A stretch of 64,000 bases of DNA from Archilochus colubris (Eukaryota > Chordata > Aves > Apodiformes > Trochilidae). Numbering within the stretch: the stretch's first letter is position 1; each line of letters begins with the position of its first letter. The position numbers and the translations under genes are program-made. The stretch lies in NCBI GenBank assembly GCA_023079485.1, contig CM041084.1:123182467-123246466 (forward strand), written 5' to 3'. Positions 61,631-64,000 of this stretch are shown piece after piece. The notes below the pieces were generated by a model. That model ran no database searches. It was not told where the DNA came from and was given only the letters and a program-made list of their open reading frames with translations.

Positions 61631-64000
61631 GGCATCTTGTTGCAGACAGGATATGACTGTTCCTAGGATGAGAAAAGGCATTTAATCAGAATGAAATGAG
61701 ACAAAGTACAACAGCAAAGTTCCCTTCTTACTTCAAGCATGAATCACCCAGAAAAATCATCTGATTTCCTTTTTGAAAGAAAGAATATCAGTGAATGCTC
61801 TGGGCTGTCACACAGGCAAACATGTAATTCCAGTTCCAGTAGGTGGTTCTTTAGAGCATTGGGATATTTCAGGGGCAATAACACTGCCTGCAGAACACTA
61901 AGAGGAACTCATTGGTATGTCATGGACCAGGAGACTCTTCTCTCAGCCTGGGTTAACAGTATTGTAACTTGTGAAAAGTTCATTCAGATACGTTGCACTT
62001 ATTAATCTGGAATTGTATGTCACCACAGTGACAGACATTTCCACAAAATAGATCATGACTGTAGCTGTTAGTTGAACATTTGGATCCCTTTCAGACTAAT
62101 TTAATTGTCTCTGTGATAGGGTTTTTGTACAAATAGCATTTAGGAAATTTGTATTTAGTGCTTACATTTTTATTTATATGGCTATACAAGCTATAGCACT
62201 TTGGTAGATCTACAGATGGTCTAGAGCTCTTATTCTTTCCCAATTTCTCTAAATTGTTGTTTTTTGCTTTACTGGCACTAATCTCCTAGCCTCACTTTGT
62301 GGCTTATTTATGTCTCCTGCCCTACATACTCATGGAAAAAAAGAATACAAAAATGCAGAAGTGGAACAGGAATTAACAAAACTCTCAATAGCTAGAAGTC
62401 TAAGATTGCAATGGGATGTTCACATGGCACCTAAACCTACTTAAGGTAGAATCCTAAAACCCCTTACAAAACTGAATTGGGGGTAGATGGATTATGGAAG
62501 GTGACTCAGAACTCAAAAGAGAGATATTCGAGGTTAATCTTTACTCAATGTGAAAGTGTCTTTCAAAAGGATGTAGTGGGGATACTTTCCAGAGATGAAG
62601 GATACATTATCAGTTCCTCCATTAGTGTACACTGTCAGTTCCTTTGTTAGCATTAATTTGTTCCTACATTTTAAACTCTACTAATATTTGTTTAGGTCTT
62701 TAATCTCCCCTCTTTTCTTTACTGTATTCTGTCCTCAGTATTATCACCAGTGTAGTGCAAAGAGTATGTGTGTTCTTGGACTTGAAAATTATTCATTCTT
62801 TTTTGTATGTGCTTGTCATTGCCTTTTTATTTATTGGCAAACTGATTCCTGTGCATATCCCCTTTCTGACTAGTACACAATAAATGGGAAGGATAAGTGA
62901 CAGTATTTGACTTTGCCTAGTCACACGGTGACACAGGGTAGGACAGGGCAATGGATAAAACAGCTGTTTGAAATTAGGCACTGTGTGTGTTAAAATGAAG
63001 ATGTGTCAGCTAGGGAATATAGTGCAAGTTCAGGTCTCAGACCTCTGCTACCTTTAATGGGACCAACTTACTTGTGAGAGGAAACTGGAAGAATACTAAA
63101 TAGGTGGGGTGTGGAACAAATAAAAGCTTTTGTAAAACTGCTTTGAGAAATGAGTGCTCTCTGGCAAATGCTTCAGTTGCATAATACTGTTGTGTCCAGC
63201 AGGCTAAAACCAACACAATTACAGAAGGACTGGTATTTTACTAGGGGCAGAAGATAAATGAAGTATTGATTTCAGGACCAGCAGAATGCCACAAAAGGGA
63301 TATACAATATTTCCATGGGGCCAGATCCTCATTTGCTGTGATTGGGTATTGGCCCATTGAAATCCATCTGCTTTAGGCTGGCTGTGGTTCTGACCAGTTA
63401 TATTTATAACAGACAGGCATAAGAAAAAGGCATGCTCAGGAAGCTTGGCAGGAGTTGTTTTCCCAAAAGACAATGACCAGTACACAGGCATTACAGTTTA
63501 TCTGTCCTTTCAATTTAATGCTGTTCTCATCTTCAGCTAATTTCTGTCTTTAGCCTTTCTACGTAACCTTTTCTTTTGCTTCCTGGATTCCTGTCTCAGC
63601 CTGATTTTGCTGCAGAGGTACAAACACCACTGCTGACCTGTCCCCTGCAAGCTCTCCTGCATCATACCATTCTTTTCCTTTGGGCCTACAAAAATATTTA
63701 TTGCACTGGGCTTTTCATTTTGGGACTACATACCTGCCAGAATGTGCCACCTAGAGGAGAGCAGCCAGCATTGAAACATCAGATATGTAGCTTCCAGTGA
63801 CTTCCAGTATTATAGGATGGATCACTCTTGTCTACATACTCAGACAGATGCAGTGAATACTCACACAGCAAGCAGTGTGCTAACAGAACATCTCAGTGCA
63901 TCTATGCATCACCAGAACCAAGCACTGTGGGACATTCCTCAGATAGCTGCATGCTTGTAGCTGCAAACAAAGTCTATGCTGTGTGGGGATGAGTTTTTTG
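61631..64000. other. Non-coding unique sequence
   Basis: No gene or mobile element recognised to the window edge. Open frames of up to 90 residues carry no known domain. Confidence 0.55.

Noticed and set aside
1..64000. tRNA, rRNA, CRISPR arrays, bacterial operons, phage or toxin genes
   Set aside because: None is recognisable; the sequence has the texture of bird nuclear non-coding DNA throughout.

Overview
The window is AT-rich vertebrate nuclear DNA, almost certainly from a bird and most likely a neoavian. The main evidence is repeated CR1 non-LTR retrotransposon copies, several ending in the CR1 ATTCTATG octamer repeat. There is also one solo endogenous-retrovirus LTR of avian type and no mammalian Alu or L1. 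I see no prokaryotic gene structure, no operons and no CRISPR array. No complete host protein-coding gene is recognisable, so this is a gene desert or long-intron sequence.

Layout. From 1 to 21.97 kb the sequence is mostly unique, with four short old CR1 3' ends (4995-5089, 5558-5731, 8471-8534, 14289-14433), several A-rich or AT-rich simple repeats, and a perfect 37-bp tandem duplication at 20386-20459. From 21.97 to 29.65 kb CR1 is dense. Two minus-strand 3' ends are followed by a plus-strand copy with an internal deletion (26200-26838). Next comes a 1.8 kb plus-strand fragment (27842-29634) whose endonuclease/reverse-transcriptase frame is open except for one frameshift. Between these lies the best host-gene candidate, a possible last exon on the minus strand (about 24640-24843). 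From 29.85 to 45.3 kb there is a 15 kb block with no mobile element I recognise. From 45.3 to 61.6 kb repeats return: a CR1 3' end, a CR1 copy with an intact C-terminal ORF2 (47884-48393), a solo LTR with a perfect 5-bp target duplication (56032-56838), another young CR1 (57232-57522), an old 0.85 kb CR1 (58572-59428) and a trace at about 61490-61630.

How the parts relate. CR1 copies of clearly different age coexist. The copies at 21974, 47884 and 57232 are one young subfamily with nearly matching C-terminal ORF2 translations. The copies at 4995, 58572 and 61486 are much more decayed. None encodes a complete retrotransposase. I did not find a novel biological system. The observations most worth checking are the minus-strand terminal exon candidate, the CR1 fragment missing its 3' end, the T23 tract beside an ATTAAA hexamer, and the repeat-free 15 kb block.
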